The position numbers and the translations under genes were made by a program. A DNA stretch of 64,000 nucleotides from Agathobacter sp. (GTDB lineage: Bacteria; Bacillota; Clostridia; Lachnospirales; Lachnospiraceae), in assembly GCA_022775045.1 (NCBI GenBank), contig JALFLB010000028.1, forward strand, positions 1-64,000. The letters are read 5' to 3'. Shown here piece after piece: positions 29,974 through 40,000 of this stretch. Within the stretch, counting starts at the first letter, position 1. Every line of letters begins with the position of its first letter. The notes under the pieces were generated by a model. The model worked only from the letters and a program-made list of their open reading frames with translations, searched no databases and was not told where the DNA came from.

Positions 29974-30515
29974 TTTGAATTATGGTTAGTGTTACACCAT
30001 CTGTCGAGCCTTTTTTGGGGCAGCAATTAATGCTGCCCTTAAAATCATTCTATCTATTTTTTCTATATACAGATGTCTTATTAACAACATCGCATATCTC
30101 CAGGTCGTCCGAATTTCTTTCGATTGCTGCAAGTATCTTTGCGGCAACCGCTTTTTCTGATCGACTCATAGTCATCCAGTCGTCTTCATTAAATAGTCCT
30201 CGTATCGTAAATTCCTCTCCCACTGATTTTCTAAACAATGCTGCTGTCACTATGTTGTTTAATTCAGCGGGACTCTTTGTGGATGTAGCTTTTGTCTGTC
30301 CCTTATTCAAAGCCTCCGCAATAATTTGTCCAGCAAAGGCTGTTACGGATAAATTCATTTCCTTCGCCTTCCCTGACAGCTTCTCGTAATCCTCATTCGT
30401 AAGTGTTACCCAAAATCTTGTGTGTGTATCCTTATTTATCACTTTCTATCACCTCGTCTTTTCGTTTAGTGGTACACCATCTGTTTTTCATTATAGGCAT
30501 AGGTACACCATCTGT
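29949..30515. promoter_or_regulatory. Repeated operator-like motif (TTAGT)GGTACACCATCTGT around the RHH gene
   Basis: GTTACACCATCTGT near 29991, GGTACACCATCTGT at 30471 and 30502 (31 bp apart), and the related GGTGTACCGCCATC near 29958. Confidence 0.6.
30050..30442 (-). CDS. Ribbon-helix-helix (Arc/MobC-like) DNA-binding protein
   Basis: TRFWVTLTNEDYEKLSGKAKEMNLSVTAFAGQIIAEAL. Confidence 0.65.
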   Translation of the reverse strand: MINKDTHTRFWVTLTNEDYEKLSGKAKEMNLSVTAFAGQIIAEALNKGQTKATSTKSPAELNNIVTAALFRKSVGEEFTIRGLFNEDDWMTMSRSEKAVAAKILAAIERNSDDLEICDVVNKTSVYRKNR

Positions 30516-30517
30516 CA

Positions 30518-30787
30518 ATGAGAAATTTAAAAATTTTTATTACACGACCGGAAAATCCTCTCCCAGATGCGCTTAGAAAGATAGAAAGGCACGAAAGCCA
30601 TTCGGAAAGTGAGGTGCTGCAGATGCAGACAGAAACGATTGATAAAAGCCAGCAGGCTACAGCGTCCATTGATGAAGAGCTCATTGACACTCTCATTTCA
30701 ATCAGTGTTGTAGCTAAACGACTGGCAGCCAATCTAAGACAACAGAATACAGAAAATGGAGGAAAACAAGATGAGCAAAATGAGTGA
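30518..30787 (+). CDS. Phage early hypothetical protein
   Basis: First gene of the plus-strand early operon; overlaps the next ORF start. Confidence 0.6.
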   Translation: MRNLKIFITRPENPLPDALRKIERHESHSESEVLQMQTETIDKSQQATASIDEELIDTLISISVVAKRLAANLRQQNTENGGKQDEQNE

Positions 30788-31136
30788 ATTATCTCAGGTG
30801 CTTGATGAAATGATTGCCTGCGGCGAGGGAATGATCAAAGCTGCTAACGCAATCAAGGACATCTTTTCTTCTACAGAAGAAGCACCAGAAGAAACAAAAA
30901 CAAAGCCAGCCAAGAAAGTCACCAAGGCTCCCGAAACGGCGAAAGCTGATGAAGCACCGGAACCTATCTACACCAAGGAAGATGTTCGTGCCGTGCTCGC
31001 TTCCAAAGCAGCCGCCGGATATAAGAAGGAAGTCAAGGAGCTTCTTGAGAAATATGGTGCTCAGCAGTTAAAGCAGGTAAATCCTGATGACTATGCAGCC
31101 ATTCTTAAGGAAGCCGAGGTGATTGGAAATGCCTAA
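30771..31136 (+). CDS. Phage rRNA-biogenesis-like / hypothetical early protein
   Basis: KEDVRAVLASKAAAGYKKEVKELLEKYGAQQLKQVNPDDYAAILKEAE, common upstream of DUF2800. Confidence 0.75.
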   Translation: MSKMSELSQVLDEMIACGEGMIKAANAIKDIFSSTEEAPEETKTKPAKKVTKAPETAKADEAPEPIYTKEDVRAVLASKAAAGYKKEVKELLEKYGAQQLKQVNPDDYAAILKEAEVIGNA

Positions 31137-32262
31137 ACACGCATACCTCTCCGCTTCTGCCAGTCACAGATGGTTAGCCTGCCCACCAAGCGCAAAGCTC
31201 TGTGCCAATATTGCGGATCAAACCTCCGAATATGCACAGCAAGGAACCGATTGTCATGAGCTGTGCGCCTACCTTGTGGAAAAAGCTCTTGGCAGAGCTG
31301 GCACTGATCCAACAGAAAGCCTTACCTTCTACGATGCTGAAATGCAAAACTGCGCAGAGGAATACAGAAATTATGTACTGGAACAAATTGAAGCAGCCAA
31401 GGAACTATGCCAGGACCCACAGGTCATGATCGAACAGCGACTGGACTTCTCCCGCTGGGTTGAAAACGGCTTTGGAACCGGTGACTGTGTCATCGTTGCA
31501 GATGAAGTTCTACAGATTATCGATTATAAACACGGTCTTGGTGTCCTGGTAAGTGCCGGTGATGATGAGCATGGCGGAAACAGTCAGATGATGTGCTACG
31601 CCTTAGGTGCATTGGAAGCCTTCGGAGATCTCTACGACATCCATCAGATAAAGATGACCATTTTCCAGCCAAGACGTGACAATATCAGTACTTACACCAT
31701 TTCCAAAGAGAAGCTTCTGAAATGGGCTGACGAAGTTCTGGCACCTACCGCACAGCTTGCCTATATAGGTGAAGGCGAATTCAAAGCTGGTGACCACTGC
31801 CAGTTCTGTAAGGTAAAAGCCACCTGCCGAAAACGTGCAGAGTACAATCTGGAGCTTGCAAAATATGACTTTGAAATGCCAGCCACCCTGGATAACATTG
31901 AAATCGCCGCTATCTTAGCAAAGGTGGATGAAATGATTTCCTGGGGAAATGACATCAAAGAATATGCCTTACAGCAGGCCCAATCCGGTGTTCACTTTGA
32001 CGGTTGGAAAATCGTAGAAGGAAGATCCAATAGAAAATTTACTGATGAAGCCGCTGTGGCATCCAAAGTAAAAGACACGGGCTACGACCCGTATGAGAAA
32101 AAGCTTCTTGGCATCACTGCCATGAGCACAATGCTCGGAAAGAAGAAATTCGAAGAGCTATTAGGTGAGCTTGTGTATAAGCCACCAGGTAAACCAACAT
32201 TGGTGCCGGAATCTGATAAGAGACCGGCAATAAATACAGCAATAGATGACTTTAATGAGTAA
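31123..32262 (+). CDS. DUF2800 protein (PD-(D/E)XK nuclease-like)
   Basis: HAYLSASASHRWLACPPSAKLCANI; LQIIDYKHGLGVLV; CQFCKVKATCRKRAEYNL. Confidence 0.95.
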   Translation: MEMPKHAYLSASASHRWLACPPSAKLCANIADQTSEYAQQGTDCHELCAYLVEKALGRAGTDPTESLTFYDAEMQNCAEEYRNYVLEQIEAAKELCQDPQVMIEQRLDFSRWVENGFGTGDCVIVADEVLQIIDYKHGLGVLVSAGDDEHGGNSQMMCYALGALEAFGDLYDIHQIKMTIFQPRRDNISTYTISKEKLLKWADEVLAPTAQLAYIGEGEFKAGDHCQFCKVKATCRKRAEYNLELAKYDFEMPATLDNIEIAAILAKVDEMISWGNDIKEYALQQAQSGVHFDGWKIVEGRSNRKFTDEAAVASKVKDTGYDPYEKKLLGITAMSTMLGKKKFEELLGELVYKPPGKPTLVPESDKRPAINTAIDDFNE

Positions 32263-32278
32263 AAGGAGGGCCAATATT

Positions 32279-32842
32279 ATGGCAAAGATTCAAAACCCTA
32301 CAAAGGTAATCACAGGAGTTAATACACGTTGGAGCTATGCGAATGTATGGGATGCAAAGAGCATCAACGGAGGCGCACCGAAGTACAGTGTCTCCCTCAT
32401 CATTCCCAAGTCTGACACCGTAACCGTTAACAAGATTAAAGCCGCTATCGAAGCAGCTTATGAGGAAGGTCAGAGCAAGCTTAAAGGAAATGGAAAAACG
32501 GTTCCTGCACTCTCCATCCTCAAAACACCTCTTCGTGATGGTGACTTAGAAAGACCTGACGATCCGGCATATGCAAATGCATATTTCATCAATGCCAATA
32601 GTGCTTCCGCACCTGGTATCGTTGATGCAGACCGTCAGCCTATCCTTGAGAGATCCGAAGTATATTCCGGTGTCTACGGCAGAGCTTCCATCAACCTCTA
32701 CGCTTTTAACAGCAACGGCAACAAGGGAATTGCTTGCGGTCTCAATAATCTCCAGAAGATTCGAGACGGTGAACCTCTTGGCGGCAAGTCCAGAGCCGAA
32801 GATGACTTTGCTTCTGATGAAGAAGAAGATTTCCTTGACTAA
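32279..32842 (+). CDS. DUF2815 phage ssDNA-binding-like protein
   Basis: TGVNTRWSYANVWDAKSINGGAPKYSVSLIIPKSD. Confidence 0.9.
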   Translation: MAKIQNPTKVITGVNTRWSYANVWDAKSINGGAPKYSVSLIIPKSDTVTVNKIKAAIEAAYEEGQSKLKGNGKTVPALSILKTPLRDGDLERPDDPAYANAYFINANSASAPGIVDADRQPILERSEVYSGVYGRASINLYAFNSNGNKGIACGLNNLQKIRDGEPLGGKSRAEDDFASDEEEDFLD

Positions 32843-32923
32843 TCAAACGTAATAACGACAACCAAGCAGGCGGTGGTAATACTGCTGCCGCCTGTGACAA
32901 TCAAAGAAAGTAGGTAAAATATT

Positions 32924-33121
32924 ATGACTATGGATTCTATTAATGAAATATTAGATGCTATTATCCGCGGATCCCTTTTAGGCTTCTTAGCTGGCTTCTG
33001 GTTAATGGGACTTGCCGCAATCTGGAAGTGGTTCCTGGGTGTTGCAAAACGATTCCTTCACTGGCTTTTCCCAAAGGCAAAATGGTTCCAGCCAAAGGAA
33101 CAGACCCCAAAAGGAAACTAA
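32924..33121 (+). CDS. Small membrane/hypothetical protein
   Basis: 65 aa with a hydrophobic segment, in the early operon. Confidence 0.45.
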   Translation: MTMDSINEILDAIIRGSLLGFLAGFWLMGLAAIWKWFLGVAKRFLHWLFPKAKWFQPKEQTPKGN

Positions 33122-33177
33122 TATCAAAGCGGCAGTACTCCTCGGTGCTGCTGCCCTTTTTGTAAAGGAATGAGATT

Positions 33178-35163
33178 ATGATAAAAGAAATGTCAATTGA
33201 TTTAGAGACCTATAGCGATGTAGATATCTCCAAATGCGGAGCTTACAAGTACGCTGAGTCTGATAATTTTGAAATACTACTGTTCGGTGTATCCATTGAT
33301 GGCGGTGCAGTACAGGTATTTGATCTTGCCTGCGGCGATACTATTCCTGATGATATCCTTGCAGCCTTATCTGATGATACTGTTACAAAATGGGCTTTCA
33401 ATGCCAATTTTGAAAGAATCTGTTTATCCAATTGGTTAAAACGACATCACCCTGAACACTTCAAGGGCTATCGTATTCTCGAAGATCCTGCCTCCAAATA
33501 TCTGGACCCAGCCTCATGGAAGTGTACCATGATATGGTCTGCCTATATGGGCTTACCACTCTCGCTTGAAGGTGTCGGTGCTGTCCTTAAACTGCAAGAT
33601 CAGAAAATGAAGGAAGGTAAAGACCTCATCAAATACTTCTGCTGCCCTTGTAAACCGACAAAAAAAAATGGTGGCAGAACCAGAAATCTCCCAGAACATG
33701 CTCCCGATAAATGGGAAGACTTCAAAGCCTACAATAAACGTGATGTAGAAGTGGAAATGGCTATCAAACAAAGATTATCAAAATTCCCGGTTTCTGACTT
33801 CATCTGGGATGAATATCATCTCGACCAGGAAATTAATGACCGTGGAATTATGCTGGATATGGATATGGTAAAAAATGCTATCGCATTTGATGAAAGGTCC
33901 AAGTCAGAGCTTATGATATCCATGCAGAATATCACGAACCTCGATAATCCAAACTCCGTAGTTCAGATGAAACAATGGCTCTCTGATCATGGTATTGAAG
34001 CAGAATCCCTTGGTAAGAAGGACGTGGCTGCTATGATAAAAAATACTGATGGTGATGTAGCTACCGCATTGAAACTCAGACTCCAGCTTGCAAAATCCTC
34101 CGTAAAGAAATACCAGGCTATGCAAAATGCAGTATGTAAAGATGGTAGAGCTCACGGTATGTTTCAGTTCTACGGTGCAAATCGTTCAGGAAGATGGGCC
34201 GGACGCTTGATCCAGTTACAGAATCTACCGCAAAATCATATGAATGACCTTGCTGATGCTCGTGAACTTGTCCGTACCGGTGATTATGATACTCTGGAAC
34301 TGCTTTACGATGATATCCCAGATACTTTAAGCCAGCTGATTCGTACCGCCTTTATTGCAAGACCAGGATACAAATTCGTGGTATCCGACTACTCTGCAAT
34401 CGAGGCCAGAGTCCTTGCATACCTCGCTGGTGAATCCTGGCGCTCCAAAGTATTTGCAGAAGGTAAGGATATCTACTGTGCTTCTGCCAGTCAGATGTTT
34501 GGAGTACCTGTAGAAAAACATGGTGTTAATTCTCACCTCAGACAGAAGGGCAAAATCGCAGAGCTCGCCTTAGGCTATGGTGGTTCCGTCGGTGCTCTTA
34601 TTTCTATGGGAGCTTTGGATATGGGATTAACAGAGGATGAACTTCAGCCACTGGTTGATTCCTGGCGTGCCTCCAATCCAAATATTACTGCCTTCTGGTG
34701 GGATGTAGATAATGCAGTTAAGACTGCTATCAAAATGAAGATTCCTACAGAGGTAAACGGAATCAAATTTCTATGTCAATGCGGGATGCTCTTCATCAAA
34801 CTTCCTTCCGGTAGAACTCTTAGCTACATCAAGCCTCGTATCGGAGAAAATCGATTTGGCGGTGAATCCGTAACTTATGAAGGTATCGGACCCGCTAAAA
34901 AATGGGAACGAATCGAAAGCTACGGCCCGAAACTCGTAGAGAACATCGTACAGGCAGTCTCCAGAGATCTTCTCTGTTTTGCCATGCGTAACCTCTCCCA
35001 CTGCTTTATCTGTGGTCATGTCCATGACGAACTCATCATCGAATGCAGCTCAGATGTCGATTACAAATCCATCTGCAGTATCATGAGCAAATCCCCAGAC
35101 TGGATGCCTGATATCCTGATTAGCGGCGATGGGTATGAAACCAAGTTTTATAAAAAAGATTAA
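33178..35163 (+). CDS. Phage family A DNA polymerase
   Basis: SIDLETYSDVDISKCGAYKYAES exonuclease region; SDYSAIEARVLAYLAGE; HVHDELIIE. Confidence 0.95.
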   Translation: MIKEMSIDLETYSDVDISKCGAYKYAESDNFEILLFGVSIDGGAVQVFDLACGDTIPDDILAALSDDTVTKWAFNANFERICLSNWLKRHHPEHFKGYRILEDPASKYLDPASWKCTMIWSAYMGLPLSLEGVGAVLKLQDQKMKEGKDLIKYFCCPCKPTKKNGGRTRNLPEHAPDKWEDFKAYNKRDVEVEMAIKQRLSKFPVSDFIWDEYHLDQEINDRGIMLDMDMVKNAIAFDERSKSELMISMQNITNLDNPNSVVQMKQWLSDHGIEAESLGKKDVAAMIKNTDGDVATALKLRLQLAKSSVKKYQAMQNAVCKDGRAHGMFQFYGANRSGRWAGRLIQLQNLPQNHMNDLADARELVRTGDYDTLELLYDDIPDTLSQLIRTAFIARPGYKFVVSDYSAIEARVLAYLAGESWRSKVFAEGKDIYCASASQMFGVPVEKHGVNSHLRQKGKIAELALGYGGSVGALISMGALDMGLTEDELQPLVDSWRASNPNITAFWWDVDNAVKTAIKMKIPTEVNGIKFLCQCGMLFIKLPSGRTLSYIKPRIGENRFGGESVTYEGIGPAKKWERIESYGPKLVENIVQAVSRDLLCFAMRNLSHCFICGHVHDELIIECSSDVDYKSICSIMSKSPDWMPDILISGDGYETKFYKKD

Positions 35164-35207
35164 AAAGATAGCGGTCTCCGGTGTTTGCCAAAGGCCGCTA
35201 TCTTTGT
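35164..35207. terminator. Bidirectional terminator-like hairpin between polymerase and defence cassette
   Basis: AAAGATAGCGG ... CCGCTATCTTT inverted repeat between convergent genes. Confidence 0.75.
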
Positions 35208-35210
35208 AGA

Positions 35211-36959
35211 TTAGAGTAATGCAGCTTTTAGTGCTGTCTTCAACAATTCTTTTCTCTTCTCTGCAAAAGTTAAGAAATTATCATATGAATAAACCATATC
35301 CGGAATATAATGAATACTTCTATACTGTTGCTTTGATTCATCCGTAGGATATGTTTTATTGAACCAAATATCAAAATCTTTGTTTTGCTTTTCAATATTT
35401 GGAATAGCTGCCAGCAACTGCAGATTCTCAATATTATTAACTGTATCAATATACAGCTGAATTTTGTCAACTGCAACACCTTGCTGAACAAGGTACTTCT
35501 TAGTGAACTTGCTCTTCGGATACATATGATCCACATGGAATTTATTGTTAAAATCCAATGATGGATACAGCAGCATCAATGTTGATAAAGTTTCACTGCT
35601 TCCATATTTAAGATTCAACAGATATTCTTCAACATCATCGTCGGTAAATACAATCGACTTATTTGTGCCCTTAAAGTGTTCAAGTATCTTATCAAGCGGA
35701 AATTCTTCGGTCCCGTTATCACGTATGATTTCTCTAATCGGACGCAATACATTATCAGGCTGACCACTGAAGGCTTTCTTAAGAAGAGATCTAATAAGCC
35801 ATTTCTTAATCTTATCTCTATTACTCATAGCTGAAGTAGAAACTTCAAAATTATCAGGAAGGCCAATGGTCTTCAAATAATATGCAATCGGAATGACAGC
35901 ATTGTTTGATTTAAGCGTGTCTCTTGAATAACCAAAGCTTGATACAAGAATAAATGCTCTCTTTAAAGATTTCTTTATGGTATCCCAATTAGCTTCAATC
36001 TTAAGCATATTAGGCTTATTGAAGTTATCTACCTTAAATGCAATATTCTTGAAATCAGAAAGAACAAGTGCAGATTTCAGTACGAAATCCTTATTTACAT
36101 TAAATCCATTTCCAATAGCATTGATTTCATCAACAAGTTCAGTTATCTCTTCTCTCGCATCATGGTTTTCCCATTGCGCAGTAGCAATAGAAAGCAAAAG
36201 ATCAGAGTAACTAAGGATTGTTCCTCCACTGTTAACACGGATAAAGATATTTAATACCTTATCAAGTTCTACTGACTTTTCTTTGTAATAACTGATTGAA
36301 GGTTGAGTATGAATAACATTATAAAGCTGTGACAAAACATCCTGTGCATACTCACATTGTTCCTGGCTGTAAACACCGGTAAAAATAATTTCCTTCATCA
36401 GAAATTTTGTAACATCTCCAATAGACGACATGTCTAATATCTTACCTACTTCGTACCAATATGTATTAGAATCATTTTTCACTTCCGAATCTGTTAAAAA
36501 AGCAAATGTATACTTGTTATTTCCGTCCTCACATGGTGATATCAGATTCAAATACAGTTTTCGTTTTGGAAAAGCATCATCATTCTTCCACTGCTTATAT
36601 GGGAGTTTGTATGCATAACTCCCCTTAAGGCCAATATATAAAGATGTAAGTCTCTGCTGTCCGTCAAGAACAGCCATAATATGATCTTCTCCCGTTAAAT
36701 TTGCCTTTGGATTATGTCTTGAATTTCTCTCGTGGTAATGATCTAAGAATCTATAGAAATCATAGTCTCCATAATGGTCCTTAGTAATCTCCCAGAAAAG
36801 AAATGCGCCGATTGGATATCCTTGCATCAAACTGTCAAATAATCTCTCAATCTGTGTCGTTCCCCAAACAAATTCTCTCTGGATTGAAGGCAATACATAC
36901 CTACTTGCAGAAATATCCTTTATAACCTCTGCAATTGTTAATGGTGATTCATATGCCAT
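35211..36959 (-). CDS. DUF262/HNH (GmrSD/SspE-like) protein
   Basis: SIQREFVWGTTQIERLFDSLMQGYPIGAFLFWEI; MAVLDGQQRLTSLYIGLKG (DGQQR); FHVDHMYPKSKF HNH region. Confidence 0.9.
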   Translation of the reverse strand: MAYESPLTIAEVIKDISASRYVLPSIQREFVWGTTQIERLFDSLMQGYPIGAFLFWEITKDHYGDYDFYRFLDHYHERNSRHNPKANLTGEDHIMAVLDGQQRLTSLYIGLKGSYAYKLPYKQWKNDDAFPKRKLYLNLISPCEDGNNKYTFAFLTDSEVKNDSNTYWYEVGKILDMSSIGDVTKFLMKEIIFTGVYSQEQCEYAQDVLSQLYNVIHTQPSISYYKEKSVELDKVLNIFIRVNSGGTILSYSDLLLSIATAQWENHDAREEITELVDEINAIGNGFNVNKDFVLKSALVLSDFKNIAFKVDNFNKPNMLKIEANWDTIKKSLKRAFILVSSFGYSRDTLKSNNAVIPIAYYLKTIGLPDNFEVSTSAMSNRDKIKKWLIRSLLKKAFSGQPDNVLRPIREIIRDNGTEEFPLDKILEHFKGTNKSIVFTDDDVEEYLLNLKYGSSETLSTLMLLYPSLDFNNKFHVDHMYPKSKFTKKYLVQQGVAVDKIQLYIDTVNNIENLQLLAAIPNIEKQNKDFDIWFNKTYPTDESKQQYRSIHYIPDMVYSYDNFLTFAEKRKELLKTALKAALL

Positions 36960-36982
36960 TGTTATCCCTCCTAAATTATCAG

Positions 36983-37075
36983 CTATGGTATGATATCTTC
37001 ATTTGGTGGTGTCCATCCTTCACGATTAATTGTTACTGTATCTCCATGCACAGAAAATGTATTTTTTGACGCCAC
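36983..37075 (-). CDS. Possible 30-aa micro-ORF between DUF499 and DUF262 genes
   Basis: GTG-initiated VASKNTFSVHGDTVTINREGWTPPNEDIIP; no strong RBS. Confidence 0.25.
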   Translation of the reverse strand: MASKNTFSVHGDTVTINREGWTPPNEDIIP

Positions 37076-37096
37076 TATATCACCACACTTTCTATT

Positions 37097-40000
37097 TTAT
37101 TCCTCAAATCCAGACTGATCAATCTTCAAAGTACGGCAGTTCTCCGTTACAGCTCTTACAGTATTAGAATTAAATCCCTTATCAGTATGTGCTGTAACCT
37201 CCAATGAGATTTCGACATCTGCACCATCTGCAGAAGACAGCAGATTTACAACCTCATCCATAAGCTTCTGTACATCTCTTATGACACGCGTATTGTCAAG
37301 CTTCTGGCTCATAAAGAATCTAGTATTTGTAGGTCTTGCAGGAGGCAGTGTTGTACCTCCACCAGGCTGTACTGGATTCCATCCGCCAGGTTGAACCGGT
37401 GTATCTCCACCACCATTACCTGCCGGATTATCCCATCCCGGAATCTCTGTTCCTCCCTGTGGAGGATTCTGAGTCTTCTCAGCACTAATCTGCTTAAGGG
37501 CAACAATTTCCTTCACAATATAATCTGTAAGATAAATTGATGATACATACTCATTATACTTAAGTCCTACATAGCGCTCTCCGCTGATTGACGAAGCCAG
37601 TGCAAAGAATTCATCACTATTAACTCCAGCCTGAATAGCAGATTCTAAGACATTGAAATTTGCAAGCCTTGGCAGGTAGCAGTATGTTGTGATGAACTCC
37701 CAAAGCTTCTTAATTTGAATATGATTATCATCCTTCCAAAGCAGATTATCCAATTCCATCTTAAGCAGAGCCGGAGCCCACTTAGTGATAAGCTGCTCAT
37801 TCTGAAGCATTTTATTAGCAGCTTTGGCAACAACAGATTCAGTTCCGCCACTAATACGATCCACATCCCAGACAAGCTCTCTCATATCGATTTCTCTATC
37901 AATATAAGGAACCAGCAGCCAGCAATATGTTTCCTTTAATCGGAGCCTTACAGTTTCATTGCTTCGATTAATATTATTCTGCGTCTCAGTATTTTGCGCC
38001 GCATCAAGGTTCAGAGTCTCTCTATCAGTCTTAATTGACTGCCATGCAAGTAATTCTCTTACAGCTCTTTCCAGGGCATTAAGGCCATCCTGATCAGGAG
38101 CAACAAAAGCAAGCATGTTACGATATACTCTTGGAGCAGAACCTCTATTATTAAGGATTTCCTCCGCCCGAAGAATAGCCTTTGATCTGTCTTTACCCTG
38201 CTTGTGTACATCTTCAGTTTTAAGAATAACTAAACGTACTGCCTGCTCATCCGAAACATCATTTGATGTGTTAGGGCAAATATGAAGTCCCGCAAATGCA
38301 AACGCTCCTTCCTTACGTAACTCACTTAATCTTCGTTCAATCTCATAAGTCACATCCGCAGAAGCCATCTGGGTGGCTCTATCAGTTGCAGTCTTACGAA
38401 GAGTAGGTCTGGTATCATACCAATATCTATTACCAGAAGGATCTGTATACAGATACGCCAATGATCCTCTAAGAGTATTCAGTGCATCATTAAAATCTGC
38501 TATGCTCTCACCAGGCTGTACAATACCCAAACGTATTCTTGAGGATTCTATACCACGTATATTCTGGGCACGAACTGTAGGAGCGCTACCAAGCATAATA
38601 GTTCTTGAAACTCTTCTGGCTGCGAGTTTCTGGCCGTATCTGATTGTATTCTTATCGAGCTGATACGGAATTGAATTACGGCCGTCTACCTCTCTATCCA
38701 TAATTCCATTCCAGGTTTCAGGAAGATATCTTACAAGCTCGTCACGAACAGTAGGAACATCAAGAGGCAGAGATCCTGGCATGATCATCGCACTAGCATC
38801 ATTCGCCATCCATAATTCATGAATAACAGCAGCCATTAATCTCAGCACACCTCGGGTTCTCTGAAATCTTTCCATCGTAGCCCATTCTTCATAAAGTCGA
38901 TCAAAGATTTCTGGATGAATCGGATAGCATGAAACCATTCTATCCCTATAATCTACTTCCTTGGCTTCAAGCGGAAAATCCAATGAATTTTCCTGATACA
39001 TATTACTAAATGCTGTACATACTGCATTTCTCGCCGCTTCGTCCTTGCAAGGAAGGAACAGTCTGCGTCGCACTACCTCAAAGCCTTCATTTGCAGCAAC
39101 TGGCTTCCAGATAGATTCCTGTCTTCCAAATGTATGCTCAATGGCTTCAAGGGCTCTCTTTCCACCTTCACCTTCTCCGATTTCGATTGCAGACTCCGGA
39201 ATAGAAGCTACTACCATACTATTTTTGCTGGCACTTGCAGCCTCGGTAATCTGCTGGATGAAAGTAATAAAATTATCAAAGGATCCTGAAGGAAGGCCGG
39301 AAACTCCATAAATAGTCTTGGCATATGCAACAAGCTCATCCATAAGAATCAAGCAGGTTCCACAGCCATCCATAAGCTCTTTCAAGGCAACACTACCAGG
39401 TGCAACCCCCTTCTTGTCTGCTTCCTTTACAAGATCATAAAGTTCTGGTTTGTCCGCAGCAATTACAAGCTGCGCAGCCATTTCTCCCCACAACGTATTA
39501 ATTTTCACACCCGGAAGCTTTGGCTCCAGCCTTGATTTTGAAGGATTTAATGCGGTACCTACAAGAACAGCTACATTAACCTTAGGAAGTTCCGTAACAC
39601 CTGCTCTATCAAGTACAGGTTTCAGATTAGGTACCTTACTGATTGGCAATCCACCCCTAGACATATGATACAGTGCCAGCAAACTATGTGTTTTACCACC
39701 ACCAAATGCAGTTTTCAGCTGAAGAACAGGCTCTCCATCCTTCTGCGAAAAACGTCTCAATGCCTGTTCCAAAAGCCCAGACATACCTGCAGTAACATAT
39801 GTGCGTGCAAAAAACTCAACCGGATCTCGGTATTCAAATGCACCTTCGCCTCTGGCTACATCAGCAAGATTGGCAGCAAATTCTGCGTTCTTATACTTAC
39901 CTTGCGCTACATCAGGATGGGGCTCTATGATTTCTCTCCAGCTTGGAAGTTTCTCACCACTTAATCTGGTTAGCACCGCTGCTTCTCCCTTGCCTTTTTC

